A stretch of 64,000 nucleotides of DNA from Leptasterias polaris (Eukaryota > Echinodermata > Asteroidea > Forcipulatida > Asteriidae): NCBI GenBank assembly GCA_037783415.1, contig JAZGTN010000014.1, positions 248,001-312,000 on the forward strand, given 5' to 3'. Positions 23,795 to 38,700 of the stretch are shown here, piece by piece. Below the pieces are notes generated by a model. That model saw nothing but the letters and a program-made list of their open reading frames with translations, did no database searches and had not been told where the DNA came from. Every line of letters begins with the position of its first letter. Position 1 is the stretch's first letter. The translations under genes and the position numbers were made by a program.

Positions 23795-26700
23795 CTGCAG
23801 AAAGAACAAATTGTAAGCAAAAGTTCATAGTCACTTTTCATGTGATTATTAGAGTTGACTTTGATCTGCAAATAAACTGGATTCAGATATCAAATAGAAG
23901 GAAATTAAGTAATACTCACTGAGGACATGTGAAAGGTGCGGTATAAAAAAGGAAACAAAACCAAAGAAACAACCCGTTCACCATTAACTTTTTCAGTGAC
24001 TAGCCAGCAGGACCAGCTAGCTTCTAGTCCATAAGCTAATTCACTGGTCCTTATAGATAGTTCCCAGTAGACGCCATCTTTACGGGCAAATCGCATTTTG
24101 GCATGCAGGCGCGTCAAGCGCTCAAATTATTAACGCAGCCGCGTCGTTCACTAACCAATCATGCAATGAGTTGTGTGAAATGTGCGCGTGCTGCACGCCG
24201 TTCTCACGCGTAACGCGGGACTGTGTGTTCCAAATTGCCCGTAAAGATGGCCGACCTACGTCATACTGCAACCTATCTATTTTAAGGTTTTCTTGTAACA
24301 TCTATATGAGACTTGAGATTGAAACCATGATCATCACGAGCAGGCAGTTGGAAGCAATGAACTATTATTAACCCGACCCCCTGGACAGAATCTTGATCAG
24401 TCCTTAGAAGTTATAACTGGCACCTGGCAAGTGGACCACAGTTAAGGAGAACGCATGCAATGATAATTGGGAAATGGGGCAACAAGAAACCTTATTGGTT
24501 CCTAAGGGTTAACTAAAATAATACCTCCAGTGGAGTTGGCCTGCTTCATGTCCGTGGTCATTGTGGCAAGGGACGGGTTGAGAGAGGTGTGTGCCCTTCT
24601 CAGTACTCGCCGGACGTAAGGGGCATTAAGGAGGGTGTACAACATAGGGTTCACGGCAGAGTTGACTGGAAGAACAAAGACAGCTATCCAGGCGTATACC
24701 TAATAGTGTAAAGCAAAATTATATAGACAAAAAGTATCTAAATTCTCTGCTTTTTCAAGTCTAGCATTTCAGTGACTCAATTAGTCTTCCCCCAAAACGT
24801 GTTATGTTTACCTTTCAAATTATAATTTGCTAGAACAAAAACGATGTAGCCTATCGCAAAGAATCTCAACAATTTATGCAACAACAATGGGAGACTTTGA
24901 AGCGCTAGGTGGCAGCAGACTACTAGGTAAATTTCCATTGTTTACGTAGTTCTGAGCATGCGCACATTTCCAAGAACAATTGATTTACCTGGTAAGTCTA
25001 CTTCTACATAGTGTCACCAAAAGTCTCCCATTAAAAGAAGTATATGTTTATCAGTAATTAACTTTCCCACTCGGTCAATATAATATCTTAGAAATTTTGA
25101 AATCAAGAAAGTTTGATTATCTTTTCGAAATAATAAATGTATTTGTTACGAAACACTGACACTGTTGTAATTGTTGCTTACCTGAGGTGGGATGTAAGCA
25201 CCGCCTAGCGAGGCCACGCCCAAAAGGATGATTGGGATCCAACAGACAAAATCCGTCATGACGATCAGTGTCATCCGCCTTGCCATTGCGTCCCCGGTCT
25301 TCGCGTCGCGCGACCGGTTCACAGCCTTCTGCGTACGCCTGGCCACGACGAACATGACGGAGTACGACACGGCAATGGTGGCGAAGGAGACGAAGTTGAG
25401 AACGAGGAAGATGACGACAGAGTACTCCCAGCCGGAGTAGTGTCCGGGGGTGATGTGAAGTGCAAGGCAGACCCCGGACCTACCGTAGAAGTTGCCGAAG
25501 TATTCCAAGCCGGCGAGAGGGAACGCAGAGAGGAAGATCACCATCAACCACGTGATGACCATCACGCGGACTGCACCGCTAAACTCCATGTCCTTAATAC
25601 GGAACGGGAAGAGGATGGAGAACAGCCGGTGCAAGGTGATGATAGTCAGACTGAAGACGGACAGCTCACTAGAGAACGTAGAGAGAAAGCCGGCAAAGCG
25701 GCAGAGACCAGACGAGCGCCAGTGCTCATCAAATAGGATGTAGTAGCCGCGATAGTAGGCGTCGACAGCGGCGATGATGAGGAGGTAAACACCCATGCAG
25801 AAGTCACCGATGGCAAGGTTGGTGATCAAAAACGAGTGCACCTAGTTGTGAACAAATAAGTAAGGTGTTCAAAATCATTTGCTTGGGCTATTCTGTTTTA
25901 TAGATTGCGACGACTTTGACAATAAACTGTTGACAACTATTTTCTCGCATTAGATTTATAATTATAATGATACCGTCATCACATTAAAACAATGACACGA
26001 AAGATCATAAGATTTAATTTTAAACATACGTATGATGTTTGTTTTGATAAAGCAAGTCAATTTTCGTACACCAATTGACTACACAACGGGTCTACTGACG
26101 TGCACCTAAAAACAACGCGTATAAGCTACGGTATCATGTCCTTCTGTCTACAGAACTAAACATTCACTTCCAGTCGACAAAAACACATTACGAGCTAGCT
26201 TATTCTCAGGACACAAAATAACCCTTTTAAACCAACTGTATAGTGTGTTTTCGTTTTGGTAGCGATAGGGCTTAGGTTTGATTAATACTAATAGTTAAGC
26301 GTTCTCATGTTCACCAAACAAATTTGAATTGTAAATGCGAATTTGAATACACAATTTAGTATTAAGATGGTAATAGGTTTTCAAGATTTCTGGACAGCGT
26401 GAAAAAATGTATCACTTTGGTTATTATAGACCCTTTGCATGACGTCACAAGCCCAAACATTTCCCTCACTGAGGTCATCGAAGAGTTTGCATTAGCTGAG
26501 AGTCGTGCGTACACGCGTGCATGTTTCAATAGACCCTTCCCATGAAATATTTAAATTGCACATCACGCGTGCGCACTTACACCGCTGGTTGGCAAAATGA
26601 TGGAACATTGCCCCTTTTTGTGTGGGGCTGATGGTGGCGTGACGCAGACGCGCTTGTGCGTCTACTTAGTGCACAACTCTATGGCGTTTGCCAACCAGCA

Positions 26701-29700
26701 GGGTCTGTACGCATGCGTGAATGTAATTAGCATATTTCATGGGAAGGGTCTATTGTTTGACATCAAAGATGGCGGCCAATATAAGGGGGTCTATATTACG
26801 TTTGAATCAATTTATGCGTCCCCTTTAATACAGTCATTAAATTTACGTCATAATGACGCCAAGAGGTTAGTTTAGCAAGAAACTTTACCACAACATGTAC
26901 CTACAAAAAGTAAAGAACTGCTACATGCCTAGGGTTTGGGATAAGTTGCATGCCTACATGCAGTTTGGTGAACCCAAACATGGGGAAGATATTGGTTCTT
27001 ATAATAACCGGGTTTCTTTAAGAGAGCATTGTGATATCGCACTTAAGCTCTAGTAATACCAGGTGCATGTTCACATTTCTTTCGCTACTCATGGTTCCCG
27101 TATTTCATTACACCCTTTGGATCCGCCACAAACGTCGAACAACATTGTTAATGTTAATAAGGTTAATGATGTTAATAAAGCAATGGTATAATGCAAGTAC
27201 ATTGTCCTCTGTGAGAACAGTAACATAATAATCTAGTGGTAAAGAAACACAACTAAAATAACATTGATTTCACGTTGGGTTACACAATGCTCTAATTGTT
27301 TGGGTTGTTTTGTTGTTGTTTTTTGGTTCGTATTGAAATCCTGGTAATTTTTAAAAGTTCTTTATGTTTCCGCAACCAACAGGCAAGCTTGACCAGAATT
27401 GATTTGGCAATATTTACCCAAGTTGGCCCAATCATATCGGGGAACTGTTCGCACAAGGAGCTCTGTTGAGCAATGAAACACAGAGAAACGTACACACACA
27501 AAGTAATGGACTTCTTTCATGCTGGAACCGTATTTCTATATAAAACTCGTCTCAACAATTATCATTATATTCCACACACACAGATCCTTCTAATTTGATT
27601 GGCACAACACGCGTACTCCATTATTTTGTTAAATACTTACTGCTGCGGCACTCCTAAATTTAATTTTGAACAGGCGCCCGTCCAATATGGATAGTTATCG
27701 GACGCTTCGCAGCATCGTTTCCAACCACCATTCTTTGTCCAAACGAGGCAAATTCGTGTCATGGTGAAACTCAAGTAGTTCTCCGAACGATCAAATTTAT
27801 TTCAAATTTACAGAGGTAGTTTTATAGCTTTAAAAAGACGTCTGTGGCCGGTGTGGCAGCAAATTCTGTCGCACCGGAGACTCTGCCCCCCCCCCACCCC
27901 CCATACGGCGAACTGTGTACACACTTTTTCTGATAGCGCCCTCTTTTGAATCAACCCTCCTTCAGAAGGGAACAGAATATCAGGGGGACACTTTTCATTA
28001 CACGCTGATTTTATATATCACATTCCAATAGCAGAATACAACAAGGAAGAAGTTATGTTTCTGTGACGAAAACGATATGTCATGCTTCTGAGCAAAGGAA
28101 CATAGAAGTCCGGTTAGGTTAAATTAATTATCTAAACCAAATCCCCCAAGGTTACAAAATTAGCAATTATGAATATATTTCAAGGCGTTCTTATCAATTT
28201 GTTTACGGAGTGGCAGACAGCGATGAATCATGCGAGAATATAACACACAGTCTTTCATATACAATAACATAATTAACAGATGTTCACACAATTGATGAAA
28301 CAAGGACCTTTCAAGATCGATCGATCTTTCAAAAAGTTTTGTAAACTCACACATGTAGTAAACAACATTCACAGGAAAAAACAACTATACTAGCTGATTT
28401 CCCAGCCAGAGAGAACATTTTCAGCAGATTCATGACGGCGTAAAAGGCAGGGTATTTGTCAAAGACCAGTATCCTCACTTCGAGTATCCCAACATTATGC
28501 AAAAAATAACAAACCAGTGGAAATTTGGGCTCAATTGGTCATCGAAGTTGCTAGAAAATAATGAGAGAAAAACACCATTGTTGCATAGAATGGTGTGCTT
28601 TCAGTTGCCCGAGAAAGGCTTCACGCCAGAAACTTTTCTCAGTTTCAAATTTGTGGATGAACAATTTCCTCTTTCTCTAAAACTATACAATACTTCAAAT
28701 GGTGCCGTTTCCAACAATACTTTAAACAGCTCTCCAGTGCTAGTGCTCTTTACCAAGTAAGTATTTGTGGTAAATAACTTGTGGAGTATTTACCAAAAGT
28801 AGGCCTACACCCTGCCTTTTAATTCAATTATTGGAGGGACAACTCTCTGACGGACACTTACCCTGTTATCTCTCTTGCTGTTCATCCGCATCATGATCAC
28901 CACCAGGTTACCGACAGAGGCGATTATTCCGATCACCCATATAGACCCGCGGAGGAATACGTTTGCCATCAGGTCCTCGCAAGAAGAGAACTCGTCTGGT
29001 TTGGGGTAGCAGTCTTTCACATGTTTTGCCATACAACAGAAGCGATATGCATCTGTATATCTTGTAGGGCAGAATTGGAAATATAAAAACCATTAACAAA
29101 TTATATTTATATAAATAATCCTCATCCTAAATGTAGTATACAGGATTGGTACAGCTGACAAAATAATCAAAGACAGTGTTCATGTTCTGTGTGACCAACC
29201 ATATTCATGAAATAACGAACCTGGGAAAATTTGGGCATCATCTGTTTTCCAAGTCACGAGAAAATAGGAAAAAACATGCACAGTTTTCAGCATTTAAACA
29301 CATATTTATTGGTTATAACAACCGAAATCAGCTGTTGCGTTTTTAAAAGCTTTTCAGATATAGTTTTCTTGAATAAGACTTATTTCAGAGAGAAATAATT
29401 CACAGAAAAAAGAGGTTCTAGTATGTGCTTCTTTTAATCAGTGAGCTTTCAGACTAAAACTAAACAATGGTGTTTTTTATCCTTACCTTTAAAATAATTT
29501 CATACAAAGCCCTTGCAAAAAGAGTTATTTGTTTCACCATAATTTCAAAAAGTGCCTGAGTTGCAAACTTCTACTCTCAGTCACCATTCACTTTTAATGT
29601 TAGTGTGATTTGATCAGACGAGAAACCGAGCACAGTGTCCGAGTGAGGCGGATGCAATGGGCACATTCCTCCTCCCCTGTTCTTGAGGGTAAACGATTAA

Positions 29701-32700
29701 AATATACTTACGATTTGTTATGATTCCAACATTACAGGGTCAATTGAACCAAACCTATGAGCTCAGGTAAGATTGGTGTGCTAATAGTTTCGATTTGTTG
29801 TATAATACAATCCATTATTAACTCAAAACCCGGGGTATTAGAAAATATTTGATGATTTTGGGGGAAGCGAAAAACTTTTCTTAAAACTGTAAATTATATA
29901 TTAATGTACATTAGTATTTACAAAATACGGAGAAGAAAATCAACTCACAACTGTTGTAAATTCGGAAGACCGTAGAATGCTCTCTCATGAATTAATTCTA
30001 GATTATTGTTGGAAATATCTCTGCAAAAAGAAAAGACAAGAATCCAAAAACTGTAAATCAAATCAAACATTATTCTAAACATAGTAAGAAGGAGACACTC
30101 TTTACATGAACAATGTTTCAAAAACTAATATCTTCCTTAATAATAATAATAATAACCAGTTCTTATATAGCGCATTTCACAATAACGTCTCAATGCGCTT
30201 TACATTAGTGTCCTGGTCATTGGGCCAATAACATTCCTTTAATCTTTCTCAGCTCCCTGGGGAGTATACAGCCCGAGCTGCCGTGGCGCTCAGAAGCTTT
30301 TTCAAACACAATATCAACCTCTACCCTCGCAGGTACCCATTTATACTCCTGGGTGAAGAGAAGCAATTATAGCGAAGTGTCTTGCTCAAGGACACAAGCG
30401 TCACGACCGGGACTCGAACCCACGCCCCGATGACTAAACCACCAGAACTTGAATCCGATGATCTAAACCACTCGGCCATGACACCCCTAACTTCCTTACT
30501 TGACAGCATTAAAGTATAGCTTGAAGATGTTGTGTCACGTGTGTTGCGTAATGCGCGTAAACGAACCCAGTCACTTTTCATTAGAGAAGGTTTAGTCCCA
30601 GTGTTTCTGGCAGTGGCTGCTGAATGCGCCGCAGTAGCCCTGGCGGCCTTTCACTTTCGTAATAGACTGTGCAAGTCTCGCGCGTATCCGAACGAGAAAA
30701 CACGTCAAACGAAGAACATTTTTATTTCTGAAATAAAATCTTTGTTTTAAATTATATCTCATGACTAAATTTCAACAACAAAAATAAATAATTACAATTT
30801 GATGAAATTTGTATTAGCTTTTGAAAAAAATACACAAAAGTGTGTTAATTATGATTGAAAAATAATTAAAACTCTTGGACAAGGATGCTTTCTTGACGTT
30901 AACTTTTTACGCGGATTTGTGATGGTCAAACGGGTTCAAAATTGACCCGTATCGCAGTTTTAAGAGGATGCTGACGCCCCAACAACCATAGACTGCAATG
31001 AAAAGGGTTCGCTTTGCAATTACAGCATCTGGCGATTATAATCGCGCATCCAAAACAAGCTTTTACATAAAATTTATGACCGGAGGCGAGCACAAAATTC
31101 TTAATTTTTAGCAATAACCGGAAGCTGAGGTCAAGTTTAATTCTCGGGTTTTCTTCGTTATATTGTTGGATTGGTTTTACTTTCATATTTTGTTATCACT
31201 TAGTATTACATTCCCAACAACATGTATAATTTTCTAGGTTATAAACTACATTAAACTAAAATAATTGACGAAACAAAATCTTGGCAACGTAAAAATCCAT
31301 ATGGTTGGGACCACTATGGTCCCGGAAGTTCGAATGTGCGCGAGACTTGCACAGTCTATACACTAGGCATCTGTGTACAGCACAGAGGAAGAGTCCTATA
31401 ATAAATAGGGCTAGCGCCGCAGTACCTTGTAAAGGTGCTATATTGAGAAACAGCTACTAACCGCCTGATACGCCTCTAGATGATTATAACTACCCAGTAT
31501 TATTACAGTCGCGCACCTGGAAAACATCTTTGGAGGGGACTGAGAGAAAAAAAAATAATAAAATCCTCTGTCCTCAAGACGGTCGAAGGTGTATAAGAAT
31601 GCAACAAATTCTTCGGTGACAAGGGAAGGCGACAGATAACGGCTAACTTTTACACATTTTCAACTTACAAAACTAACAGCTTGTTCAGTCCAAAGAATGC
31701 ACTTTGAGGGATGTCCGTTATATTGTTCCCAGATAAATTTCTGTTGGGAAAAGAAAAAGTAACGATACACTCAAAAAGTGTAATAAATGTTTAACTGTAG
31801 TCCTACGCTCTTAATACTCCTGGGTCTGACCCTATTCTGGGTCAGTGTGACCCAAAATCTATCTCAAATTGACCCAGAAATGTGTCAAAGAGACCCAGAA
31901 ATGTGTCAAAGAGACGCAGGATCCGAGCTATAGTCATTTTTTAACCAGCTTTCAGGTAACGTCAGCATGACCAATAAATTGGTCAGGCCCCCTGTGACTT
32001 GAGATCTGGGTTGATTCTGACAAATAAGGTTTTTAGAGTGTAGCTGGGATCTATAAGGTGAAGGATAAAATAATAATAATAATAATAATGTTTAAAATAT
32101 ATATTGCGCCCCTTACATACAAAATGATCAAAGGCGCAGAACACATGTTAAAAAGCACAGAATGGAAGAAAAAGACAAAGAAAAAAGACTGGTCACCAGG
32201 CCAGTGCCCAAACAAAAGTTATTGGTGTAGTTTCTAAGTAAAACTTTAATCTTAACATTTTACTTTCAAACAGTTATAAGAGTCTTTAAAGGAAAATTTG
32301 AGTGGTCAGTAGCGGTTGCTTGACAGATATGAAGAGGGAAACTGTCCCATTGTGATAATAGTGCGGCTGCAGCAACAGCTCGTTGGCCGCAGCGATTGAC
32401 GCTCTGACCGGGCCAGAATTGGCCTAAACCCATCTCTGGGTCACCCGGAATATGTTTCAAAATGACCCGAGAGTTTTTAGATCGTAAGTATGTGGACCAT
32501 TAGCAAGTTAAGAATGAGAATTTATCAATGTTGTGGTATACTTTTGGGGAGAAATTTTAGTGTAGGGACGACAAGTGTATATAAAATTGATCCCTTAGGT
32601 GTTTCGCTGCACATTTCTTTTCAGTTAAAGGTAACTTTGAAGCATGTTCAGTGCAGAGACTTGTTTGTCACAACAACTGTACACTCAAATTAGAAAATCC

Positions 32701-35700
32701 CTACACTAGCGATGCTCTATGACACTTTGCAAGCAAACCTCCTGATCGGCAAAGCAAGGTACCCTTGAGGGAAATGAATACTTATTCATTGGAAATACAT
32801 GACATGTCGTCTCTTCTACTTAAAAGCTTGACCAGGACAACTTAAGTTAAACGCTCACAATACATTTGAGTACACAACGCATTTTATCCACAAAGTTAAC
32901 TCACAATATATTCTCCTAAAAATCGTTTGAAAGATAATGTTCTTATGAAAGGTATGATAAGAATACTTACAGATACGCCAAATTTTCAAGTCCTTCAAAC
33001 GCTCCATTGTATAACGATGTAATGCTTTGTCCACTTAAGTCCCTGAAACATTCAAATTTAAAGATGCTCTTATCAAATACACACAACCAGCGATTTTGTG
33101 TTTCACAAACAAAATGTTTTCAGTATAACTCACAATATACAGTGCGACACAATAGGTAGCCACGGAGAGGCCATTGTTTGGAGTGTATATCGTGGAACGG
33201 GTCAACAACATTTCAGCGCTTACAAAAAGTCCACTTTAGTCGAATAAAAAGGTTGAACCATTTCACAAAATGGCGATAACAAGTGGGAAAGTGACGCTTT
33301 TATGTCAAAAGTATTATCTCTGTGCATGTGTGTAGTATATAATAGCATGTATAGGCCTACAGTAACAATCATATCCCGCAAGGCTTTCATATATTTTTCT
33401 TGGCGCAAATTGTTCATTACTGCGTGTATTGATATCATTCTGCTTTGATCGTCTTCTTTAATATTTACCTTTCAATGACAAACCCTTGGAGGCGCACTGT
33501 ATTTTGAATTCCACATTGAATTTTGGTGATAATGTATAAACCGTATATTACAACAGCCTATCTTTTTAATAACATTTGAGGAACTTACACTGACGAAAAA
33601 CATGCATAAGTGTTTCAGTGCTAGTAATTTAAACTGATTTATCAAGTAAATATTTACGATTGCCGAACTTTGTTCTGAAGATCGCCGGACTTTTAAATTA
33701 GTTTAAAGGTATAATGCCATAGATACTCATCACAATAATGGCCATAAAAACCCACTTTTGGTGACAAGCACTGCATGTATTGATAGTAAGCGCTATTTTG
33801 AGAAAGGATTCCCTTTGATGTAATATAATAGTTTTGATAATTTTGTCACCCTAAAACATTTGAACCTGAGAAACGGTTCATGCATGATTCGTTTCTCAGA
33901 TTTCTGAGGGCTGGTGCCCTTTCAAGAATGCTGCGGACAGAGACGCGGTTAGTACCCACTGTCAACTCGCTAAACGTGAATGGATTATACACTGTGTAAA
34001 AATACTGTGACAGTTTTAGCTGTTTTCTGAGCAAGTAGAAACTTTACTCAGCAGAAACTTTCACATGTGATTTTTATTGTATATTTCTTTATGAATTTAC
34101 ATATAAATCAGCATCACGTTGACTAAAACCAATCTATGACCCTACCCTTTAGGACATAAAAAACATGATTAACTTGTGAATGATATACTTACAGAGTGGT
34201 TAGATCTCGAAGTCCTATAAATGCTTTGTCTTCAATCGTTGTGATTTTATTGCCATTTAACTTCCTGTTTAATATGAAAAATGTTAGACCTTGTTATAAA
34301 ATGCGAAAATTAAAGGGACAGAAGCAGCAATAGAAGGGAAAACCGAACGGAAATAGATTGATGTAATGAATTGGCACAATTTTATAAAAATCATACTCAA
34401 AAACAAATGTAATGAAATTGACTATGATTTTTAAGTTTTTGTTAATTATTATCGGGTTTTTTTACATACAAGTAATAAACCACAAGGAACATTAAAACTG
34501 ACTGAGTAAAATTTGAAATAATTTCGGGTTGAACCAAGAAAACTTAACGAGAGCAGGATTTGAACAAGCAATTCCTCTGGATTAGTTGTTGGTGCTCGAT
34601 TGGAAGAGCAGGTTCACATTCCGCTGACGTTAATCCGGAGGTTCAAAACCTGCTCAAGTCAACTTTGCTTTGTTCAACCCAAAATGTTTTACAAAATGTT
34701 TTAACACTGACAACAAAATACTTACAACATCTTGATTTTGAATGTGTTGACGAATGTATAACTTTTTAACACAGTAATGTTATTATCTGCTAGGATTCTG
34801 AAAGGAATAAAACAAGATAACAAATTAGTGAATAGAAGAGTGATTCAATCGCGTCATCTTCCATCATTTCTGTCTTTGTTCAACAAAGTATGTCTGTTCG
34901 TTCTTGTTCCTGTTTACGTTCTGTTTGTCTGTCCATAAGGCAACCCAACACAAGCCCCGGCTTCTAGATGGTGCCTCCATACTTATTTAATGTTTTGCCT
35001 AAACAAAATGCATTAAAGTTTACTTATCTTTAAATCAATGTTGTGGCTTGGTATTGTTTTTGAAGTTTTCAAAAAGCATGGAAACAGCTGTGAGTTTGAA
35101 TTTAATTAGGTTGTACAATGTATTTTGTCTATTCTGATTTTCAAGAAAACATTCGAAGAATAGTTAAAAATTTGTGAGGGATATTGTGCCCGTAAGGATG
35201 TCATTCATTTAAATTTAAGCCAATTACGGCAGTGTTTTGACAGATATAACTTTTCAGGAGTTGCCAATAGCATCACGTTTAACCAAAGTTGGATTTCTGG
35301 TCAACTGCAATTACGTATGGAGTACACTACACTCAAAGACAAAAATTGCAATTTCCCATCAATAACACCAGTAATGATATTAACAATATTAATATCAATA
35401 GGCATTTAGTTAGGTGCCTTCTTTGTATCAAAGCACAATTACTACCCCTGTTCTTTGGGCATTAAGCATTCCTGAAATCATCTCAACTCCTTAAGAGTAT
35501 GCAGCACCGGAAACCAAGTTGGCAAACAGGTTGCTTATCATTCCCATCAACAATATCTACCCTATCAGGTGGCCATTCACTCATAGGTAATGAGAAGCAA
35601 CTATAATTAAGTGCCTTGCCCAGGCATACAAGTGTCATGACTGGGATTCGAACCCCGAGTTCGATGCTCTAGGAGTGCGTTTTGGCGACCCCAACCAGAA

Positions 35701-38700
35701 ACATGTTTGAGCTTTGGTCATTGGTTGAGCGTTTTCGCGTGTTCGGTTGAACCGCGGTGACGCGGCTGTTCCGACCAAACCTAACCGACTTGTTGGCTCG
35801 GTTAGGTTTGGTTTCAAGATGGCGGACTCTAAAAAATATCGGAAAATGTCAATGGAATTCTTTTAAAAAAGAAAAAAGATTGAAGCATAGTCATCAATAA
35901 TGTTGATAAAATTATGAAGACCAAGTTCCATTACTTGAAAATAAAATGAAGGCTGTATATTTTAAGAACATGAATTTTCAAGAGATGTACCTGTTTCACA
36001 AACTGTTTATGATCACCACCGACCCGTTTTCGCGTAGCTTTCAGAAACTGTTTCGGTCAATTAATTTTTCGTCAGAAACTTGTTTTCGGTCATGGTCGCC
36101 AAAACACGCTCCAGACCGCTCGGCCACGACAGGTTAATATCGCATGATGCATTATGTCATGTCATTTATTTAATATGGAGTTTAAGATGGATTGTTTACT
36201 AGATGACAATTGTGGAAAAGCGGTAAATTTGCGAAAATTTATTTAGATGAGCTCTTAGCAAACTTGGATGTTAGTTCTCCCAATTCGGGATTTGTTTCCT
36301 TCCATGTCTTAAATCAAGTGTTCCCTAACAGGAGTCTTCGGATGACAGTGCTACCGACTCCAAAAGATTATTGCTTGATGACCAGGAGTAGATCAATTTA
36401 ATTGTTTGTTTTATTCAAAACATCAATATGATGGAACAATGAACTTACAATGAATGGAGATTTGGTACATTCTTCAAGGCATCGCTGTTAATAAACGAAA
36501 TTTGATTATCCGAAAGATCTCTGCAGAATAGAAGAGGAGAAGGTGTGGTTTTAAAATGTCATCGATATAATTATACGCTTTCTGTTATGCAATATATACC
36601 ATGCCAGATAATGTGGAAGAGGGTGTCCCTCCCAATATTCCCATACTTTAACACACGCTTTTCCTCTTGTACAGAAGTCTTCCCCCCCCCCCCCCCCGCC
36701 CCTAGAATCCTCTAAAGAATTCCTGAGATTCCTAGAACACAACGAAGACATAATAAAGGGAGGGAGTCACACCATACCACATATCCGTCACCAAATGTTG
36801 CCATATGTAGCAGCGCACTTACAGGTAAATTTATCCGGACAAACGCTCTGACCTAATTAACCGCTATGTTAGCTGCCCCCCCCATGATGGCGCTTCAAAA
36901 TCATAATTTCAAAATGTGTGGTTAGTTCTCGGTTCTGTGAAAAGGTGGTTACATTTTCGTCATTTTCTGAGCACAAGAAGAGCGGGAAAGTTAACAAATA
37001 TGTTTTCCCTAAAATCTGTTGTAAAGCTGTTCATTAAATGCTTTGAAATTCAGAATGTCGTATAGGTAAGCCTGTGCTGCCAAGTAAGTAGCGCACCAAG
37101 CTAAAAATCTATTTTTCATTTCACTTTCACTTCATTTCTTCTGGTTGTGAAGTCAGGGACCCTCAGAATACTTAATCACTGTACTAGCCATGAACCCAAT
37201 GGAGAGAAGACAAAACAAGGAAGGACGATTCATTTTAGATGTGGGAGGAAAACACCAGAGAAATATTCCAGGGTAAAACCCACGCAGTCAGGTAGGGACT
37301 GAAAACCCAATCCACATAGTGCCCCCGGCGTGATTCGAACCGGGGTCCTAGAGGTGGAAGGTGAGGAAAGATACCTCTAAACCAACCTGACCACAAAAAC
37401 CATATCTGCCTTCAAAGAAACATTTACCCCTGCGTGAAGAGAAGTATATATTGAAGTTTAGCTTCTTGCTAAATGACACAGGTGGCATGACCAGGATTCG
37501 AGCCCACTCCCTGATGACTCAGCCACCAGAACTTGAGTGCGATGCACTAAACCGCTCTCGGCCATGACAGAGTAAATAATTTTAAAAGTTTACTTACAGG
37601 TAGATCATTCCTCTCACTCCTGCCAATGCCGTTTTATTCTCCAGTAGAAAACTTAAATGGTTGCCAGCCAGGTAACTAGAAGTTAGTAAAAAAGAAAAAA
37701 AAGAAAAAGAAGGGAAATACATTAGCAAAACAGAAAAATGCCTCTGTGAGTACAAAAAACATGTCTCCGGATGCCAGGCAGAAGGGCGTAAGGCTCTCGA
37801 CAATCTTCCAGGCACACCAACTACTTTCTGTCCAAGAAACAGAATGCCGGAAGCAATAAAGTGGCCCTCTAGAATTTTTTATTTTTTGGGGTTACATCCG
37901 GGTCAGCCTAACTGTTTAGTTAGATCCGGGTCAGCCTGACTCAGAAATGGGTCAGGCCTCTTAGGACCTGGGCCCAATTTCATAGAGCTGCTTAGGCACA
38001 AAAAGTAGCTTAGCACAACAAAACTATGCTTACCAGAATAAGGTCACCAACCAAACTACCATGTCACATGTACAATTTGTAACTGGTATCCTGCTCATTT
38101 CTGCTAAGCAACAAATTGTTAAGCAATCTGCTCAAGCAGCTCTATGAAATTGGGCCCAGGATTCTGGCTAGTAAGTCTGACCAGGGAGTTTTTTAGATTA
38201 TGCACATAAACAAACCCTTCACCCTAAAGCCAACCCTAACCCCTTCCTTGGTGTTTATTCAATGATTTTTTTTATAGTTAATTATTATTCTATGTGTTTA
38301 CTTTTTTCTTTCTGCCCCCAATATGCAAGGAAACATCGCGGAGACCGTAATGTCTCTGGGTCATGGCTCAGTAAGACTCGGAATCCAAGTTACAATCACA
38401 CTTTTTATTTAGCTAACTCTTCGGACATAAAATACATATTTACATTTCAAATTGTCCGGGTCAAGATAAAAGTTTGAAAAACTGTCATCATAAATGTGTC
38501 AGACCCAGTTTCCAGGACGGCCTGACCCCAGAAATGGGTCAGGTCCCTTATAGACTCATAGGACCCGGGGTCAAATCTGACTCAGAAGTTTTAGAGTGTA
38601 TTGACTAAGGATATTTTACAATGAAGCTCCCGTGTATCAACCGAGTGTCTTGCATTTTCCTGAAAGGGGGATTGTTGCCTTTACTGAGTTTACATATATC

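Noticed and set aside
25440..25743. Plus-strand frames of 83-98 codons rich in charged residues
   Set aside because: Antisense shadow of the GC-rich TM2-TM6 exon.
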